Source: Hyphomicrobiaceae bacterium (GTDB taxonomy: Bacteria; Pseudomonadota; Alphaproteobacteria; Rhizobiales; Hyphomicrobiaceae). Taken from it: a stretch of 64,000 bases of DNA. The first letter of the stretch is position 1; each line of letters starts with the position of its first letter. The stretch covers positions 62,001 through 126,000 of the forward strand of contig JALHMB010000001.1 in NCBI GenBank assembly GCA_022844275.1, written 5' to 3'. A model generated the notes under the pieces. The model saw nothing but the letters and a program-made list of their open reading frames with translations. It was not told the origin of the DNA and made no database searches. The position numbers and the translations under genes are program-made. Positions 9,309-17,533 of the stretch are shown here, in pieces.

Positions 9309-10601
9309 TCACACGACGACTGGCGTCGCGACCTGTGTGCCGACGCGGAATACGCGGCGGTAGCGCGCGATCTCCTCGGGCGGCCCGACGGCCTTGGTCG
9401 GGTTGTCGGAGATCTTCACCGCCGGCCGGCCGTTGGCCGAGATCACCTTGCAGACGATCGAGAAGGGGTCCAGTCCGCCATTGGGACCGAGGCCGCGGAA
9501 ATCGTTCGTGAGCAGCGTGCCCCAGCCATAACCGATGCGAATGCGGCCGTGGAAGTGGCGATGGATCTTATGCATGAGATCGACGTCGAGGCCGTCGGAG
9601 AAGATCGCGAGCTTCTTGGTGGGATCCTGGCCATGCCGCTTCCACCAGGCGATGGCCATCTCGCCGCCCTCGATCGGATCGCCCGAGTCAACGCGCACGC
9701 CCGTCCACTTCGCCACCCAGTCAGGCGCCCGCTCGAAGAAGTTCTCCGTACCGTAGGTATCGGGGAGCACGATGCGAAGGTTGCCATCGTAGGCGTCCTG
9801 CCAGTCGGCGAGGATGGCATAAGGCGCCTCGGCGAGCGCGCGGTCGCCATCAGCGAGCGCCGCATAGACCATGGGCAGCTCGTGTGCGTTGGTGCCGGTC
9901 GCCTCGACCTCGCGGCGCATGGCAATGAGGCAGTTCGACGTGCCGAGAAAGGATTTGCCGAGCCCCTCGATCATCGCCTGCACGCACCAGTCCTGCCAGA
10001 GAAAGCCGTGACGCCGTCTCGTGCCGAAGTCCGCAATGTTGAGGTTGGGCAGCGTGCTGAGGCGCTGAAGATTTTCCCATACCCGTGTCATGGCGCGCGC
10101 GTAAAGGACCTGCAGCTCGAACTTGCCGAGCCCCTTGGTGACCGCACGGCTGTGCAGCTCCATGATGACGGCGAGTGCCGGGATCTCCCACATAGTGGTC
10201 TCGATCCACGGGCCCTCGAAGATCAGCTCATACTGGTTGCCACGCCGCTCGAGGTGGTAGGCCGGAAAGCGAAACTCCTCGAGCCACTCGATGAAGTCCG
10301 GCGAGAACATCTGCCGCTTGCCGTAGAACATGTTGCCGCGCAGCCAAGTCGACTCGCCACGGCTCAGCGAGAGCGAGCGGATATGATCAAGCTGCTCGCG
10401 CAGCGCCCCCTCGTCGATGAGGTTGGCGAGCGGCACGCTTGCCGTACGGTTGATGATCCCGAAGGTCACCCGCGTATCGCGGTGACGCCGATAGATCATC
10501 TGCGCCATCAATAGTTTGTAGAAATCCGTATCGAGCACCGAGCGTACGATCGGATCGATCTTCCAGGCGTGGTTGTAGACCCGGGTCGCGATGTCGGTCA
10601 T
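9309..10601 (-). CDS. pncB: Nicotinate phosphoribosyltransferase
   Basis: PncB converts nicotinate and PRPP to nicotinate mononucleotide in the Preiss-Handler NAD salvage route. The 430-residue protein carries the family segments [16 protein letters not shown] (about residues 25-40), [14 protein letters not shown] (phosphoribosyl-binding region and the conserved histidine) and [15 protein letters not shown]. The start at 10601 (MTDIATRV) is the conserved one; the frame extends a further 12 codons. It is transcribed alone. Another NAD-linked gene, the CinA homologue at 13141-14412, is nearby but not co-transcribed. Confidence 0.95.
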   Translation of the reverse strand: MTDIATRVYNHAWKIDPIVRSVLDTDFYKLLMAQMIYRRHRDTRVTFGIINRTASVPLANLIDEGALREQLDHIRSLSLSRGESTWLRGNMFYGKRQMFSPDFIEWLEEFRFPAYHLERRGNQYELIFEGPWIETTMWEIPALAVIMELHSRAVTKGLGKFELQVLYARAMTRVWENLQRLSTLPNLNIADFGTRRRHGFLWQDWCVQAMIEGLGKSFLGTSNCLIAMRREVEATGTNAHELPMVYAALADGDRALAEAPYAILADWQDAYDGNLRIVLPDTYGTENFFERAPDWVAKWTGVRVDSGDPIEGGEMAIAWWKRHGQDPTKKLAIFSDGLDVDLMHKIHRHFHGRIRIGYGWGTLLTNDFRGLGPNGGLDPFSIVCKVISANGRPAVKISDNPTKAVGPPEEIARYRRVFRVGTQVATPVVV

Positions 10602-10742
10602 GGCCGCATTCCAAATAAAGTTGGACAAGCGTCGCAAATCGACGCCGCGGGCGCAACCCGCCGACCATGCGCAGAAAGAGGCTCGGGGCGCGCAGAGCGC
10701 CGGGCTTTACCCCGAGTTGCAGAGGCGTTTACCCAAAAGCTT

Positions 10743-10770
10743 CGGGGCAGGACCGGACGGCCCTGCCCCG
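10743..10770 (-). terminator. GC-rich hairpin downstream of the NlpD-like gene
   Basis: A perfect 9-bp stem CGGGGCAGG/CCTGCCCCG (10743-10751/10762-10770) has a 10-nt loop. Read on the minus strand it is followed by AAGCTTTTGGG, a weak T-run, after the family A repeat that follows the NlpD-like stop. It may be the terminator of that gene; the tract is poor. Confidence 0.4.
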
Positions 10771-10797
10771 ATACGGCACCCGGACGCCCGTCCGCGC

Positions 10798-10953
10798 AGT
10801 GTCCGGAGTGCGAAGTTCGACTTGACCTCGATGCGCCGTCCCGAGCGAACTTCGCTCTCGGTTGGAGACTGCGCATTCATGTTTACGAGTTCGATTAAGA
10901 TCGAGAAATTCGCTCGATCCAAGCCGCAGGCTCAGGCGAATTCCTCGATCATC
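10798..10953 (+). repeat. Family A twin-hairpin intergenic repeat, copy 1 (most degraded)
   Basis: The unit begins with AGTGTCC and forms hairpin 1 with a perfect 10-bp stem (10810-10819/10846-10855, GCGAAGTTCG/CGAACTTCGC). Hairpin 2 pairs 10899-10913 with 10936-10950 over 15 positions with one mismatch (core GATCGAGAAATTCGC). Spacing between the AGTGTCC start and the second hairpin is 101 nt, against 103 nt in the copies at 27700 and 32340. It lies directly downstream of the NlpD-like gene. Confidence 0.8.
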
Positions 10954-10960
10954 GCACCCG

Positions 10961-12790
10961 CTAGCGCTCGAGGTGCTGAACGGGATCCACGGGCTTCACG
11001 CCCTGGCGGATCTCGAAGCGAAGCTGGGGCGTGTCGACACTGCCCGTGGCGCCGGCCTTGGCAATGACCTGCCCACGCTTCACGGCCTCGCCTGACTTCA
11101 CATTCAGGGAGTCGTTGTGCGCATAGGCGGTGATCCAACCGCCGTCGTGACGGATGAGCAGCAGATTGCCATAGCCCTGCACGCCATCACCCGCGTAGGT
11201 CACAATGCCGGCCTCGGCGGCGTGCACGTCGGCACCACGCGGCAGCGCGATATTGATGCCGTCGTTCTGGCCACTGCTGCTCGGCCCGAAGTTAGAGATG
11301 ATCTTGCCGCGCGCCGGCCAGCGGAACTTGGCGACGGATGCCGCAGCCTGCGGCGCCGCCACAGCCGCATCACGAGCCGGTGGCTCGGAACGAGTAGGTG
11401 GTGCCGGTATTGGTGATGCATCGGTGGCAGCACCTGCTGTCGGCGCGCCTGCATCAGGCGTGAGCGCCGCAGTGCGTGTCCGCGTGTTGATGATAGTTGG
11501 CGCGACGGACGGCGCATCAGCAGGCGCACTCGCAGTCTGAACGGACGGCGTAGCCGGCGCCGCCGCGGCCAATCCCGGCACTTCGCCTGCGCGCGGCACC
11601 TTCAGCACCGTGCCGGGCTTCACGCGGCGCGGGTCGGTGATCTTGTTGACGCGCTCCAGCTCGTTGAGGCGGACGCTGTGCTTGCGTGCGACCGCGTAGA
11701 GGCTGTCGCCCTGCGCGACGGTATAAGTGCCCGTCCAGCCGGACTCGTCGCCAGCCGCGGGGATGCGCGGAGCTGGTGCCGAATTCGCGGCTGGAGCGGA
11801 TGCCGGTGTGGCAGCCGGCGTTGACGGATCGCTCTCGACGAGCGGCGGCACGATCGGACCGGCCTCATGATGCGGCAGACGCGGCTCGGGCCGTGAAGTT
11901 GTGTGAGACGGCGCGACCGGAGGCGGCAGCGCAGCAGGCGGCGGCGCCGGCTCTGCCATAGGCGCGCCCGGCAATGACGCGACGCGGCGAGGCGCCGGAC
12001 CACCGCTGGATGACGGCACGACGAGCTTCTGGCCGATGCGGAGCTGGGGGCCCTTGAGATTGTTGGCACGCATGAGCTCCGACACGGGCACGCCATGCTT
12101 CTTCGAGAGCGCGAAGAGCGTATCGCCCGAGACGACCTCGATCGTCTGGCCGTTAGCCGGATCCACGGACGGCTGCGACGGCTCGTATGCGGCGCGCGGC
12201 GGTACAGGCGCCGTTACGGGCGTGGTGGCGACACTACGATAGGGCACGGCGGCCGGCGGCACATCGTGGGATCGCGGCGTGGGCGTGGAGCCGGTGCCGC
12301 GATCATCGGGCAGGCTCGCGACGCGAACACCGCGCTCACCTTCGGGCGAGACGGGCGTCCCGCGATTGCTCTCGCGCCACTGCTGCTCGGGAGCCTGGCG
12401 GGGTGCAGAATAGGGAGGCTGATACGGAGACTGGCTCGCGCCCTGGCGGTCGTACGGGGGGCTATAAGCGCCACCGCCATCGCTCGGTGCCCCATATGGC
12501 TGACCATAGGGTTGACCATACCGCTGTCCATAGGACTGCCCGGAGGGCGGACCAGAAGACTGGCCATATGCACTGGCATCGCCGAGCGAGCCGGAGCGGT
12601 TCTGATAAACCGGTTCGCGGGGAATGGGGGCGCTGCTCGTCGCCGACGGGCCCCCGCTATAGCTGAGCGAGGGCATCTCGAAACCGGCACTGCATCCGCC
12701 GGTCGCCATCGCCAAAGCAAGAACGGCCGCGCTCCGGCATGCGGTGGCGGGCCTCGGAAGACGCTCACACAAACGCATAATACGCAACAT
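10961..12790 (-). CDS. NlpD/DipM-like lipoprotein with two LysM domains and a degenerate LytM domain
   Basis: The 609-residue protein starts with a lipoprotein signal peptide ending in TGGC (Cys near residue 33). A long Gly/Pro/Gln/Tyr-rich linker with GQPYGQPYG-type repeats follows, then LysM 1 (VVSGDTLFALSKKHGVPVSE), a Pro/Ala linker, LysM 2 (VAQGDSLYAVARKHSVRLNE) and a C-terminal M23/LytM domain. The zinc ligands are gone: the HxxxD site reads NDGIN and the HxH site reads QLR. That loss is typical of EnvC/NlpD amidase activators rather than peptidases. The ATG at 12790 is chosen for GAGGGG 8 nt upstream. A CtrA-type site lies just upstream. Likely role: activating septal peptidoglycan amidases in the periplasm. 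Confidence 0.88.
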   Translation of the reverse strand: MLRIMRLCERLPRPATACRSAAVLALAMATGGCSAGFEMPSLSYSGGPSATSSAPIPREPVYQNRSGSLGDASAYGQSSGPPSGQSYGQRYGQPYGQPYGAPSDGGGAYSPPYDRQGASQSPYQPPYSAPRQAPEQQWRESNRGTPVSPEGERGVRVASLPDDRGTGSTPTPRSHDVPPAAVPYRSVATTPVTAPVPPRAAYEPSQPSVDPANGQTIEVVSGDTLFALSKKHGVPVSELMRANNLKGPQLRIGQKLVVPSSSGGPAPRRVASLPGAPMAEPAPPPAALPPPVAPSHTTSRPEPRLPHHEAGPIVPPLVESDPSTPAATPASAPAANSAPAPRIPAAGDESGWTGTYTVAQGDSLYAVARKHSVRLNELERVNKITDPRRVKPGTVLKVPRAGEVPGLAAAAPATPSVQTASAPADAPSVAPTIINTRTRTAALTPDAGAPTAGAATDASPIPAPPTRSEPPARDAAVAAPQAAASVAKFRWPARGKIISNFGPSSSGQNDGINIALPRGADVHAAEAGIVTYAGDGVQGYGNLLLIRHDGGWITAYAHNDSLNVKSGEAVKRGQVIAKAGATGSVDTPQLRFEIRQGVKPVDPVQHLER

Positions 12791-12832
12791 GTGGTACACC
12801 CCTCTACGTGCACTCAGTTAACCTTGAACTGG

Positions 12833-12847
12833 TTAACCGGCCGTTAA
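12833..12847 (-). promoter_or_regulatory. CtrA-type binding site upstream of the NlpD-like gene
   Basis: On the minus strand the sequence reads TTAA, seven bases (CGGCCGG), then TTAAC, an exact match to the CtrA consensus TTAA-N7-TTAAC. It sits about 43-57 nt upstream of the NlpD-like start. A further overlapping inverted repeat GTTAACC/GGTTAAC (12817-12823/12831-12837, 7-nt spacer) is adjacent. CtrA control of division genes is known in alphaproteobacteria; here it is inferred from the motif only. Confidence 0.55.
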
Positions 12848-13140
12848 GGAGCGCGCGCCGCTGCTGTGTTCTCCCTATCTCCAAGTGCGAAAGGCGGGCG
12901 AAACATCGGCACGGAATGCACTCCAGGTGCTGCAGGGCAAACAACATCGTCCCTCGGCCGGACGGCCGTGGTGCAATGCCTTCAGGAAGGCACGCTCCGT
13001 GATGAAACGAGATACGAGACGCGGAGATCGAGCTTTGTCGGTGTACCGCACGATTGTGCGAGGCGGTGGGCTGAACGGCGGCCCTTCCGCGGCTTTTGGC
13101 TGAATGGAAGACAACAGAATTTCAGCTTGTATCGACGCCT
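12848..13140. other. Non-coding stretch between the NlpD-like promoter and the cinA-like 3' end
   Basis: This 293-nt stretch lies upstream of the NlpD-like gene and downstream of the cinA-like stop. Open frames here have poor codon patterns and overlap the cinA-like gene. I see no tRNA, repeat or strong terminator in it. Confidence 0.5.
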
Positions 13141-14412
13141 TTATCTCCGCTCGAAATCGATGCGCTCGTCGACCTCCAAGCCAAGAAGTCGGCGGCGCAG
13201 AGCATCGAGCGCCAGCTCGATCGCGCCCATGCGCACCCACTCGCGGCCGCCGAGCATACGCGCCGGACGCGCAAGCGCACCCGTCGGATCGGCAAGACCA
13301 ATGCAGATATTGCCGCCGAGCTCGAGTCGGTCCTCGCCCTCGTCGAGTTCCATGAGCACGACAAGAGCGTGCGTGGCACCGCTTACCTGACGCAGGCCCT
13401 GGGCGACGGCGATTGCGGCATCCTCCGTGATGCCCGCCGCAGCCAATCCTGTATCGAGCCCGACGGCGCTCATAACTTGCGCGAGATCGCGGCCGACAAT
13501 GCCGCGACGAAACACGGGCTGTGCCGCAACCTGCGGCGCAATGCGCGCGGCAACGCCGCCGCCGGTCACCATCTCGGCAATGGCGAGCGTGTGTCCGCCT
13601 GCCGTGAGCCGATCGAGGATCACACCTTCGAGGCGCTGATCATCTTCAGCGATGATGAAATTACCGAGCCGGCGGCGGACCTCCGCTTCGATGGGTTCGA
13701 GCGTGCGCGCGAGCGCCGCCTCGTCATCGGCGCGGATGGCGAGCTTGGTCTCGAGTTGCGGATAGTGCGACTGGAAGCCGAGCTTGACGCTGCTACCATC
13801 TTCGAGACCGGGAATGCCGGCCAGCATCTCGTCGGCGCGCGACTCGCCAATGCCGAAGGAATGAAAGCGCTTCAGGCGCGTGACGCCCTTGAGCCCGCTC
13901 ATGGCGAGTAGTCGCGGAATGAGCTGCTCGTCGAGCATCCGTCGCATCTCGCGCGGCACGCCCGGCGTGAAGAAGAAGCGCGCCTTGCCGATTGTCACCG
14001 CAAAACCGCAAGCCGTGCCGATAGGGTTGTCGATCAGCTCGGAGCCCGCGGGCAGCAAGGCCTGCTTCTTGTTGTTGGGCGGCATGACCCGGTTGCGCCG
14101 CGCATAGAAACTCTCGATGCGCGCGAGCCATTCCTCGCTCAGTACCAACTCGACGCCGGCCGCTTTTGCCGCGATCTCCTGCGAGAGATCATCGACGGTC
14201 GGCCCAAGACCACCGTTGACGATCACGGCATCAGCGCGCGAGGCGGCGAGGCGCAAGGCCTCCATGAGCGTCTCGCGGTCGTCACCGACGGTCGTTCCCC
14301 AGCGCACGGTAAGCCCGAGTTCATTGAGCCGGGATGAGATGTGGCTGAAGTTCGTGTTGATCGTCTTACCGGTTAGGATCTCGTCGCCCGTGCACAGGAT
14401 CTCGATGATCAT
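13141..14412 (-). CDS. CinA-family protein (MoCF domain plus eroded PncC domain)
   Basis: This 423-residue protein has the full CinA layout. The N-terminal MoCF/COG1058 domain has GDEILTGKTINTN and NGGLGPTVDDLS, with TPGVPREMRRML further on. The C-terminal domain sits where nicotinamide-nucleotide amidase (PncC) normally lies, but the catalytic AESCTGG motif reads AEMVTGGG, the Tyr/Lys-containing YSN-EAK region reads GRDLAQ, and the GPDGG loop is missing. Deamidase activity is therefore doubtful, while the N-terminal ADP-ribose/NMN-related domain looks intact. The ATG at 14412 has GGAGTGGGG upstream and the conserved N-terminus. Confidence 0.85.
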   Translation of the reverse strand: MIIEILCTGDEILTGKTINTNFSHISSRLNELGLTVRWGTTVGDDRETLMEALRLAASRADAVIVNGGLGPTVDDLSQEIAAKAAGVELVLSEEWLARIESFYARRNRVMPPNNKKQALLPAGSELIDNPIGTACGFAVTIGKARFFFTPGVPREMRRMLDEQLIPRLLAMSGLKGVTRLKRFHSFGIGESRADEMLAGIPGLEDGSSVKLGFQSHYPQLETKLAIRADDEAALARTLEPIEAEVRRRLGNFIIAEDDQRLEGVILDRLTAGGHTLAIAEMVTGGGVAARIAPQVAAQPVFRRGIVGRDLAQVMSAVGLDTGLAAAGITEDAAIAVAQGLRQVSGATHALVVLMELDEGEDRLELGGNICIGLADPTGALARPARMLGGREWVRMGAIELALDALRRRLLGLEVDERIDFERR

Positions 14413-14444
14413 CGGATCAATCCCCACTCCAATGACGCTATGGC

Positions 14445-15398
14445 TCAGCCTGCGATGACGCGCACGGGCTTGCCGGCGACCCAGGCTTCGATATCCTCGA
14501 CCATGCCGGGATAGAAGAGCTGATAGGTTTCTTCCGTCACGTAGCCGATGTGCGGCGTGAGAACGGCGCGCGGCTCACGACGCAAGGCCTCGGCTGCGGG
14601 GACCGGCTCGACCTCGTACACATCGAGTGCAGCGCCCGCGATCTTGCCGGCAGAAAGCGCTTTACTCAGTGCCGCATTATCGACGAGCGGCGCCCGTGAG
14701 GTGTTCACGAAGAAGGCCGTGGGTTTCATGAGCGCGATGTCCTCCGCCGACACGATGCCGCGGCTCCGCGCCGAAAGCACCATGTGCACGGAGATCACGT
14801 CCGCCTCGCGGAAAAGAACGTCCTTTACGACGCGCTTGGCGCCATGCTCCGCGGCGCGCTCGTCCGTGAGGTTCGGGCTCCAGGCGATGACCTTCATGCC
14901 GAAGGCCTGCGCCATGCGGGCCACGTGCCCGCCGAGCCGGCCGAGGCCGACAAGGCCGAGCGTGCGGCCCCTGAGGTCGCGCCCGATGGTCGTCTGCCAC
15001 CGCCCCTCGCGCATGTTGGCGAACTCGATGTGCAGGTTGCGGGCGAGCGCCACGATGAGGCCCATGGTGAGTTCGGCCGTCGCGTGGCCGCCACTCTCCG
15101 AGCCGCATACCTTGATGCCGCGCGCGGCGGCAGCCTCCATGTCGATGGCGGCATTGCGCATGCCCGCCGTGACGATGAGCTTCAGGTTGGGCAGCGCCTC
15201 GATGAGGGAGCGTGGGAAGGACGTGCGCTCGCGCATGCAGCAGACGACATCGAAGCCCTGAAGCTCCCGCCGCGCCGCCTCCTCGCTCTCGAAGGCATAG
15301 TCGAAAACCTTCACCTGGTGGCTCGCCTCGAGGCGCGACCAGTCGGCGAAGGAAAAGGCCACATTCTGGTAGTCGTCCAGGATCGCAATCGCGACCAT
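14445..15398 (-). CDS. D-isomer-specific 2-hydroxyacid dehydrogenase
   Basis: This 317-residue NAD(P)-dependent dehydrogenase has the NAD-binding motif GLGRLG near residues 151-156 and the catalytic histidine in LTPHIGYVTEE near residue 280. The EVEP segment carries the conserved acid. It belongs to the phosphoglycerate/hydroxypyruvate/formate-type family, but the exact substrate cannot be read from the sequence. The start has GGGAGGATA upstream. It lies 32 nt upstream of the cinA-like gene on the same strand, so the two are probably co-transcribed. Confidence 0.88.
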   Translation of the reverse strand: MVAIAILDDYQNVAFSFADWSRLEASHQVKVFDYAFESEEAARRELQGFDVVCCMRERTSFPRSLIEALPNLKLIVTAGMRNAAIDMEAAAARGIKVCGSESGGHATAELTMGLIVALARNLHIEFANMREGRWQTTIGRDLRGRTLGLVGLGRLGGHVARMAQAFGMKVIAWSPNLTDERAAEHGAKRVVKDVLFREADVISVHMVLSARSRGIVSAEDIALMKPTAFFVNTSRAPLVDNAALSKALSAGKIAGAALDVYEVEPVPAAEALRREPRAVLTPHIGYVTEETYQLFYPGMVEDIEAWVAGKPVRVIAG

Positions 15399-15575
15399 AG
15401 GGTATCCTCCCGGAAGTTCTTTGCTTCTGTCTCTATGATGGGCGTCGCTGAGGCGTGCGGCGGCTCAGCCTGCCGGCACCGCCGATGCCCCATCATCCCC
15501 CGACCGGGTGGGCGAGCGCAAGCGTCGCGATGTGATAGAAGATCTGCACTGCCAGCCCGAGACGCTCCCTATCCC

Positions 15576-16118
15576 ATGCCCACCTGCCACGTTTACATCG
15601 CGACCAGCCTCGATGGCTTCATCGCGCGCCCGGATGGCGACATCGAGTGGCTGCACCAGTGGCCAGATATCGGCGACGACTACGGCTATGGCGCATTCAT
15701 GAGTACCGTCGACGGGCTGATCATCGGCCGGGGGACGTTCGAGAAGATCCTCTCTTTCGGCAGATGGCCCTACGACAAGCCCGTCGTGGTTCTGAGCCGC
15801 ACGCTCGATCCCGATGCCGTGCCGGCAGACCGTGCCGACCGCGTGCGCATCCTGGCGCTGGAGCCCCAGGAGACGATCGACATGCTGCGGCGCGAGGGCT
15901 GGACGCGCGCCTACGTCGACGGCGGGCGGCTCATCCAGTCCTTTCTGGCCGCCGGTCTGATCGAGGACCTGACGATCACGCGCATTCCCATTCTGCTCGG
16001 AGCGGGGCGGCCTCTGTTCGGCGCCCTTGCCCAGGACATCGTGCTCACCCACTTCGAGACGACGGCTTACCCCTCGGGCTTTATCCAGTCACGCTATGCC
16101 ATCGGGCGCGTACTCTGA
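15576..16118 (+). CDS. Dihydrofolate reductase-fold protein (RibD C-terminal family)
   Basis: The 180-residue product has the RibD_C/DHFR-like pattern. The N-terminal strand and loop read VYIATSLDGFIARPDGDIEWL, a GRGTFEKIL segment is near residue 50, and RAYVDGGRLIQSFLAAGLIEDL is the cofactor-binding helix region. Such single-domain proteins are usually annotated as dihydrofolate reductase family; they bind NADPH, but the substrate is unknown. The open frame continues far upstream, antisense to the dehydrogenase, so the start is set by similarity at the ATG at 15576. The Shine-Dalgarno is weak. Confidence 0.85.
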   Translation: MPTCHVYIATSLDGFIARPDGDIEWLHQWPDIGDDYGYGAFMSTVDGLIIGRGTFEKILSFGRWPYDKPVVVLSRTLDPDAVPADRADRVRILALEPQETIDMLRREGWTRAYVDGGRLIQSFLAAGLIEDLTITRIPILLGAGRPLFGALAQDIVLTHFETTAYPSGFIQSRYAIGRVL

Positions 16119-16184
16119 TCCGGCAACGAAGTTTCCGAGCCCTACTCGTGATAGACTGCAGTTCGCTGTCTTGAGGAGCCCTGG

Positions 16185-16871
16185 TTGACCCTCGCACTGA
16201 TTGTCCTCGCCCTGGCCTTTGGGCTCGCCTTCCTGCCGCAGTTGTGGATCCGGGGCGTGATCGCCCGCCATTCCAACGAGCGCCCCGACCTTGCCGGCAC
16301 GGGTGGCGAATTCGCGCGCCACGTCCTCGATGGCATGGGGCTCCATCATGTCGTCGTCGAGGAAACGCAAACCGGCGATCATTATGATCCCGAAGCCAAG
16401 GCCGTGCGCCTCATGCCCCAGCACTTCGGTAAGCGCTCGCTCGCGGCGGTGGTGATCGCGGCCCACGAGGTCGGGCATGCCATGCAGGATGCGACGGCCT
16501 ATGGCCCCCTCACCGCGCGAACGCGCATGGCGCGCCAGGCGCAAAGGGTAGAAAAGTTCGGCTCGATCGTGATGATCGCCGCGCCCATCATGATGATCCT
16601 CTCGAAGTCGCCCCACATCATGCTCATGCAGATGGGCATCGGCGTTCTCATTCTGGGATCGACGATATTCATGCACGCCGTGACGCTGCCCGTGGAGTTC
16701 GACGCGAGCTTCCGCCGGGCGCTCCCGCTCCTCAAGGCCGGCAACTACATTTCGGCGCGCGACATGCGCTCGGCCCGCCAGCTCCTGCGCGCCGCCGCCT
16801 TCACGTACGTCGCAGCCGCAGCCGTCAGCTTGCTCGACGTCATGCGCTGGATAAGAGTACTGAAATTTTAG
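16185..16871 (+). CDS. Membrane zinc metallopeptidase (YugP / Zn_peptidase_2 family)
   Basis: This 228-residue protein has an N-terminal transmembrane helix (residues 2-20), the zinc-binding motif HEVGH at about residues 95-99 and two central membrane segments (about 126-140 and 148-165). A further segment lies near the C-terminus. The arrangement and length match the YugP-like neutral zinc metallopeptidases. The start is a TTG at 16185 with GAGGAG 8-9 nt upstream. Its stop overlaps the stop of the convergent downstream gene by 4 nt. Substrate unknown. Confidence 0.87.
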   Translation: MTLALIVLALAFGLAFLPQLWIRGVIARHSNERPDLAGTGGEFARHVLDGMGLHHVVVEETQTGDHYDPEAKAVRLMPQHFGKRSLAAVVIAAHEVGHAMQDATAYGPLTARTRMARQAQRVEKFGSIVMIAAPIMMILSKSPHIMLMQMGIGVLILGSTIFMHAVTLPVEFDASFRRALPLLKAGNYISARDMRSARQLLRAAAFTYVAAAAVSLLDVMRWIRVLKF

Positions 16872-17377
16872 CGCTTGCCGGCCGCGCGCTTCTTGCGAGC
16901 CTCAGGAGCAGCCGCAGGGGCGTCATCCACGAAATCGTCGATGATGTAGTGCGGGATCCAACCCGGCTTGATGCCGACCTCAGTGCGGGCAAGCTTCTTC
17001 ACCGAGATCCCGGCCTGGTGGACCGTATCGGGCGAACCCGAGATCAACGGATGCCACCAAAGGAGGTCCTTTCCCTCCTCGACACGGCGGTAACCACACG
17101 TCGGCGGCAGCCACCCGAGCGTGCGCACCTTCTCCGGCGTGATCGAGATGCAATCCGGCATCTTCTCGTGCCGGGCGGCATAGTCGCGGCAGCGACAGGT
17201 CTTGATGTCGAGGAGACCACAGGCAAGTCGAGTCAGGTAGATGTCGCCGGTATCCTCGTCCTCGAGCTTGACAAGACAGCACCGGCCACAGCCGTCGCAC
17301 AGCTGCTCCCACTCGCTCGCTGACATCTCGTCGAGGGTTTTAGTTTTCCAGTACGGCGGCGGCTCTTGGGGCGGCAC
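16868..17377 (-). CDS. UPF0260 / YcgN-like cysteine-rich protein
   Basis: The 169-residue protein has the N-terminal motif CDGCGRCC (YkgJ-type CxxCxxCC) and further conserved cysteines in [11 protein letters not shown] and MPDCI. These match the UPF0260/YcgN family. Members are thought to bind zinc or an iron-sulfur centre; the function is unknown. The last 20 residues are Ala/Lys-rich. The start is a GTG at 17377 with GGAG 6 nt upstream. It is divergent from the class A PBP gene and convergent with the Zn peptidase gene. Confidence 0.88.
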   Translation of the reverse strand: MPPQEPPPYWKTKTLDEMSASEWEQLCDGCGRCCLVKLEDEDTGDIYLTRLACGLLDIKTCRCRDYAARHEKMPDCISITPEKVRTLGWLPPTCGYRRVEEGKDLLWWHPLISGSPDTVHQAGISVKKLARTEVGIKPGWIPHYIIDDFVDDAPAAAPEARKKRAAGKR

Positions 17378-17388
17378 ACGGAGCTCCA

Positions 17389-17456
17389 GAATCGATTAAT
17401 TGTACAGCTATCATATTTGCGGGTTGGTATCGATTCAGCATATCAACGCCAGAATC
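17389..17456. promoter_or_regulatory. AT-rich divergent promoter with three GANTC sites and an 8-bp inverted repeat
   Basis: This 156-nt gap between the YcgN-like and PBP genes is AT-rich and carries GANTC (CcrM methylation) sites at 17389, 17432 and 17452. The first two lie inside a perfect inverted repeat GAATCGAT (17389-17396) and ATCGATTC (17429-17436). In alphaproteobacteria, GANTC methylation near promoters allows GcrA-dependent cell-cycle control. Sites are seen; regulation is inferred. Confidence 0.4.
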
Positions 17457-17533
17457 GGGCGGAATGTTCAAGGTGTCCGGACTGGTCTGCGTTCGCTGCG
17501 GACCACTTCGGCGCTCATCCTTGGGAGTTCGCG

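Noticed and set aside
10961-12790. Active M23 endopeptidase
   Set aside because: Zinc ligands of both LytM motifs are substituted (NDGIN and QLR), so it is better read as an NlpD/EnvC-type activator.
12818-12836. Second CtrA site (TTAA pair at 12818 and 12833)
   Set aside because: The spacing is 11 nt instead of 7; only the 12833-12847 pair fits the consensus.
13096-13911. 271-residue open frame opposite the cinA-like gene
   Set aside because: Shadow ORF; the minus-strand protein has family-wide similarity.
17366-17533. N-terminal 56-residue extension of the PBP
   Set aside because: It runs through the divergent promoter, has atypical codons, and a TTG with good Shine-Dalgarno at 17534 begins the conserved part.
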